From contig NZ_WQDY01000011.1 of assembly GCF_013033355.1 (NCBI RefSeq), positions 62,001 to 126,000 on the forward strand: 64,000 nt of DNA. The letters run 5' to 3'. This document shows, one piece after another, positions 61,991-64,000 of this stretch. This stretch comes from Ruegeria lacuscaerulensis (GTDB taxonomy: Bacteria; Pseudomonadota; Alphaproteobacteria; Rhodobacterales; Rhodobacteraceae). A program made the translations under genes and the position numbers. The first letter of the stretch is position 1. Each line of letters opens with the position of its first letter. The notes below the pieces were generated by a model. The model saw only the letters and a list, made by a program, of their open reading frames with translations, did not search any database and was not told where the DNA came from.

Positions 61991-63021
61991 TTGCTGCGCT
62001 TCGGTCGCTTTTGCTGGGGGCTGTGATGGCAACCTCTGCCAGCGCCGAGGCGACGCGTTCCATTCTGTCATTTGACGATCTTGATGGCTGGGCAGCCGAT
62101 GACCACGGTGCGGCCCTTTCAGTTTTCTTGAACACATGTGGTGATCTGGAAGATCCGGACTGGCGCGCCCTGTGTGCTGTCGCCCGCACCTACCAGGCGG
62201 ATGCTGCACGTTCCTTTTTTGAACTGTTCTTTCGCCCCGTTCTGGTCGAGGACGGTGATGATGCCCTGTTCACGGGGTATTTTGAACCCGAACTGGATGG
62301 CTCTCGCACGCGGACGGAACGGTACAAATACCCGATTTACAAAATGCCCCCCGAGGCACGGGTCGACGGACCTTGGTTGAGCCGCCGCGATATTCTGACA
62401 GGCGAGGCAATGAACGGCCGCGGGCTTGAGATCGCATGGGTCGATGACCCGGTCGAGTTGTTTTTTTTGCAGATTCAAGGCTCGGGGCGTATTCGTCTGC
62501 CCGATGGTGGTGGATTGCGCGTGGGTTATGGCGGGGCGAACGGCCATCCGTATCGTTCGATCGGGAAAGAGCTGATCCGACAAGGTGCATTGGCTGCGCA
62601 TCAGGTCAGTGCGCAGATGATCAAATCCTGGGTGCGCAAAAACCCCGAGGCCGGTGCCGAACTTCTGTTTCACAACCCCTCTTACGTGTTTTTCCGAGAG
62701 GTCACGCGCGTGGCACCCGAGTTTGGGCCGTTGGGCGCAATGAATCGGTCTGTCACGACCATGCGCAGTATTGCCGCTGATCCGGCCTATACGCCGCTGG
62801 GCGCACCGGTCTGGGTCGAAAAGAACGGCAAAGATCCTTTGCGCCGCTTGATGATTGCACAGGATACCGGGGCTGCAATCAAAGGCGCGCAGCGGGCAGA
62901 TATCTTCTTTGGAACCGGGGACGAGGCTGGCCGCGCTGCTGGTCGTCTTAAGGATTCGGGGCGCATGGTCGTTTTGCTGCCAATCCAGCGCGCCTATGCG
63001 CTGTTGCCGGATGCATTCTGA
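61987..63021 (+). CDS. mltA: Membrane-bound lytic murein transglycosylase A
   Basis: A 344-residue peptidoglycan hydrolase with a signal peptide ending ATSASA-EA. The MltA domain shows FTGYFEPELDGS, YPIYKMP, EIAWVDDPVELFFLQIQGSG and RVGYGGANGHPYRSIGK. The C-terminal 3D domain has QDTGAAIKGAQRADIFFGTG with its aspartates. No lipobox is visible, unlike E. coli MltA. It overlaps both neighbours. Confidence 0.95.
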   Translation: MIAALRSLLLGAVMATSASAEATRSILSFDDLDGWAADDHGAALSVFLNTCGDLEDPDWRALCAVARTYQADAARSFFELFFRPVLVEDGDDALFTGYFEPELDGSRTRTERYKYPIYKMPPEARVDGPWLSRRDILTGEAMNGRGLEIAWVDDPVELFFLQIQGSGRIRLPDGGGLRVGYGGANGHPYRSIGKELIRQGALAAHQVSAQMIKSWVRKNPEAGAELLFHNPSYVFFREVTRVAPEFGPLGAMNRSVTTMRSIAADPAYTPLGAPVWVEKNGKDPLRRLMIAQDTGAAIKGAQRADIFFGTGDEAGRAAGRLKDSGRMVVLLPIQRAYALLPDAF

Positions 63022-63608
63022 TGACCCGGCGCAAACTTACCGAGGACGAGATCGAGCTATGGCGCAAAGTTGCCAAACAAGCTGAACGGATGCATCCCGA
63101 GTTGCCACAATCCGTACATCCGACCCAACTGCCCAAGCCCAAGCCGACCAAAACGCCCAAAGCGCGGGTCGACCCGTTCGAGCTTGGCCAAACAGCGCCA
63201 GCCAAGCCATCGCGAAATTCGCTGCAGCCCTCTGTCACGGATCGGCTGCGGGCTAGCCCGGTGCAGATGGACGCCAAGGCATTTGGTCGCATGAAGCGAG
63301 GCAAGATCAAGCCAGAGGGCAAGCTGGACCTTCATGGAATGCGCATGGACACGGCCCATCCTGCCCTTGTCCGATTTGTGCTGACCGCGCAGGCACAGGG
63401 CAAACGGCTGGTTCTGGTGGTGACCGGTAAAGGCAAGGATCGGGATGAACCCGGTCCCATTCCCACCCCGCGCGGCGTTCTACGCAATCAAGTGCCGCAT
63501 TGGCTGTCGATCCCGCCGCTGGCGCAGGCGGTTTTGCAGGTTACTCCTGCGCATATCAGTCATGGCGGTGATGGCGCGTATTACGTCTATCTGCGACGCA
63601 CGCGCTAA
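63021..63608 (+). CDS. Smr/MutS2-type domain protein
   Basis: A 195-residue protein. A basic, proline-rich, probably disordered N-terminal half (PKPKPTKTPKARVD) leads to an Smr domain with LDLHGMRMD (102-110) and VTGKGKDRDEPG, the usual nuclease-type motifs. It may cut RNA or DNA; related small Smr proteins act on stalled-ribosome mRNA, which is only inference here. Its ATG shares a base with the mltA stop. Confidence 0.92.
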   Translation: MTRRKLTEDEIELWRKVAKQAERMHPELPQSVHPTQLPKPKPTKTPKARVDPFELGQTAPAKPSRNSLQPSVTDRLRASPVQMDAKAFGRMKRGKIKPEGKLDLHGMRMDTAHPALVRFVLTAQAQGKRLVLVVTGKGKDRDEPGPIPTPRGVLRNQVPHWLSIPPLAQAVLQVTPAHISHGGDGAYYVYLRRTR

Positions 63609-63610
63609 AA

Positions 63611-64000
63611 CTAGCGAACAGCGCGTGTAATTCCGATCCAGACCAACGCGCTAACGGCAATAAAGAAAACACCGATCCATAAGAACTGATTGTCCAGTGC
63701 CATACCTTGGTCAATCAGAACTCCTGTCAAACCGGGACCGATTGCTGAACCCAATACCATGACCGCCGTGGCCATCGCCTTAATCGCACCAATATGGCGG
63801 GTTCCATAAAACTCGGCCCAGAAAGCGCTGGGCAGGGTACTGTTTGCCCCGACGGTCAGGGCCAGAAAGATCAATGCCAGTGCCGCTCCTCCCAGTGTAT
63901 CTGTGGCCGAGACGATCATGAAACCAATTGCCATAGGTAATTGGTAAAACGGCATAATCCGCGCAGTGCCCCATTTGTCCAAAGCCCAACCCGCTGCAAA
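63611..64000 (-). CDS. MFS transporter, C-terminal part (cut by window edge)
   Basis: The last 129 codons of a major-facilitator permease. The frame continues past the window edge as FAAGWALDKWGTARIMPFYQ. The region includes the cytoplasmic-loop motif GWALDKWGTAR and about four hydrophobic spans (GLTGVLID, FLWIGVFFIAVSALVWIG). It resembles the C-terminal half of YbfB/OFA-type or nitrate/anion MFS proteins; the substrate is unknown. It is convergent with the Smr gene. Confidence 0.85.
   Translation of the reverse strand, partial: FAAGWALDKWGTARIMPFYQLPMAIGFMIVSATDTLGGAALALIFLALTVGANSTLPSAFWAEFYGTRHIGAIKAMATAVMVLGSAIGPGLTGVLIDQGMALDNQFLWIGVFFIAVSALVWIGITRAVR

Noticed and set aside
1..64000. 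tRNA, rRNA, CRISPR arrays, insertion sequences and prophage genes
   Set aside because: No direct-repeat arrays, transposase or integrase motifs, or tRNA-like intergenic sequences were found; intergenic spaces are short and ordinary. A tRNAscan/Infernal run would settle small RNAs.

Overview
The window is a gene-dense, GC-rich stretch of alphaproteobacterial chromosome. It most resembles a marine member of the Rhodobacterales (Roseobacter group, Ruegeria/Silicibacter-like). The evidence is the TPP-riboswitch thiamin operon with ThiO and TenA, the single-domain MnmE-MnmG-RsmG-ParA-ParB block, the MaeB-type malic enzyme, GANTC sites beside an origin-like gap, and a NaChBac-class sodium channel of the kind described from Silicibacter. 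Species cannot be fixed from the sequence alone. No rRNA, tRNA, CRISPR array, insertion sequence or prophage was recognised.

Layout. Positions 1-6.8 kb hold a minus-strand thiamin operon (thiD-thiO-thiS-thiG-thiE-thiF-thiY-tenA-thiZ-[thiX]) behind a TPP riboswitch. Positions 7-10.3 kb carry dnaK-dnaJ behind a sigma-32-type promoter, with an alkB-like repair gene divergent from it. From 10.9 to 19.9 kb lies a surface-glycan block: an ABC-2 export permease, cysQ, kdsB, galE, two paralogous glycosyltransferases, a GT14-like transferase with a large extra C-terminal half, and a tandem sulfotransferase. From 19.9 to 34.4 kb come envelope, stress and metabolic genes: L,D-transpeptidase, voltage-gated Na+ channel, RlmD, an ABC exporter pair, cca, two NUDIX hydrolases, Hsp33, a receiver-PP2C regulator facing a small Hpt protein, a third GT paralogue and threonine dehydratase. 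From 34.5 to 49.6 kb are argG, a DUF898 gene broken by an in-frame stop next to an M48 protease, an SCP2 protein, an exported MsrA, a PfkB sugar kinase, maeB, mutS, grpE-hrcA, rph, rdgB, hemW and a DUF454 protein.

From 49.6 to 63.6 kb the window enters what looks like the origin region: parB, parA, rsmG, mnmG, mnmE, rho and hemJ on the minus strand. Two perfect parS sites are embedded in rsmG and at the mnmG start. An AT-rich gap of about 400 bp with DnaA-box-like and GANTC sites follows, then maf-aroE-coaE-dnaQ on the plus strand, secB, fxsA, a Tim44-like gene, mltA, an Smr gene and the end of an MFS transporter.

How the genes work together. The thi genes make the thiazole and join it to a salvaged or transported pyrimidine. 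CysQ would recycle the PAP released by the sulfotransferase in the same strand block, which suggests a sulfated surface glycan. HrcA-GrpE and DnaK-DnaJ are two halves of the heat-shock chaperone system placed 35 kb apart. ParAB/parS and the putative oriC form the replication-segregation centre. Most of the window is ordinary core genome. The least explained parts are the glycan/sulfotransferase block, the receiver-PP2C/Hpt pair and the interrupted DUF898 gene.
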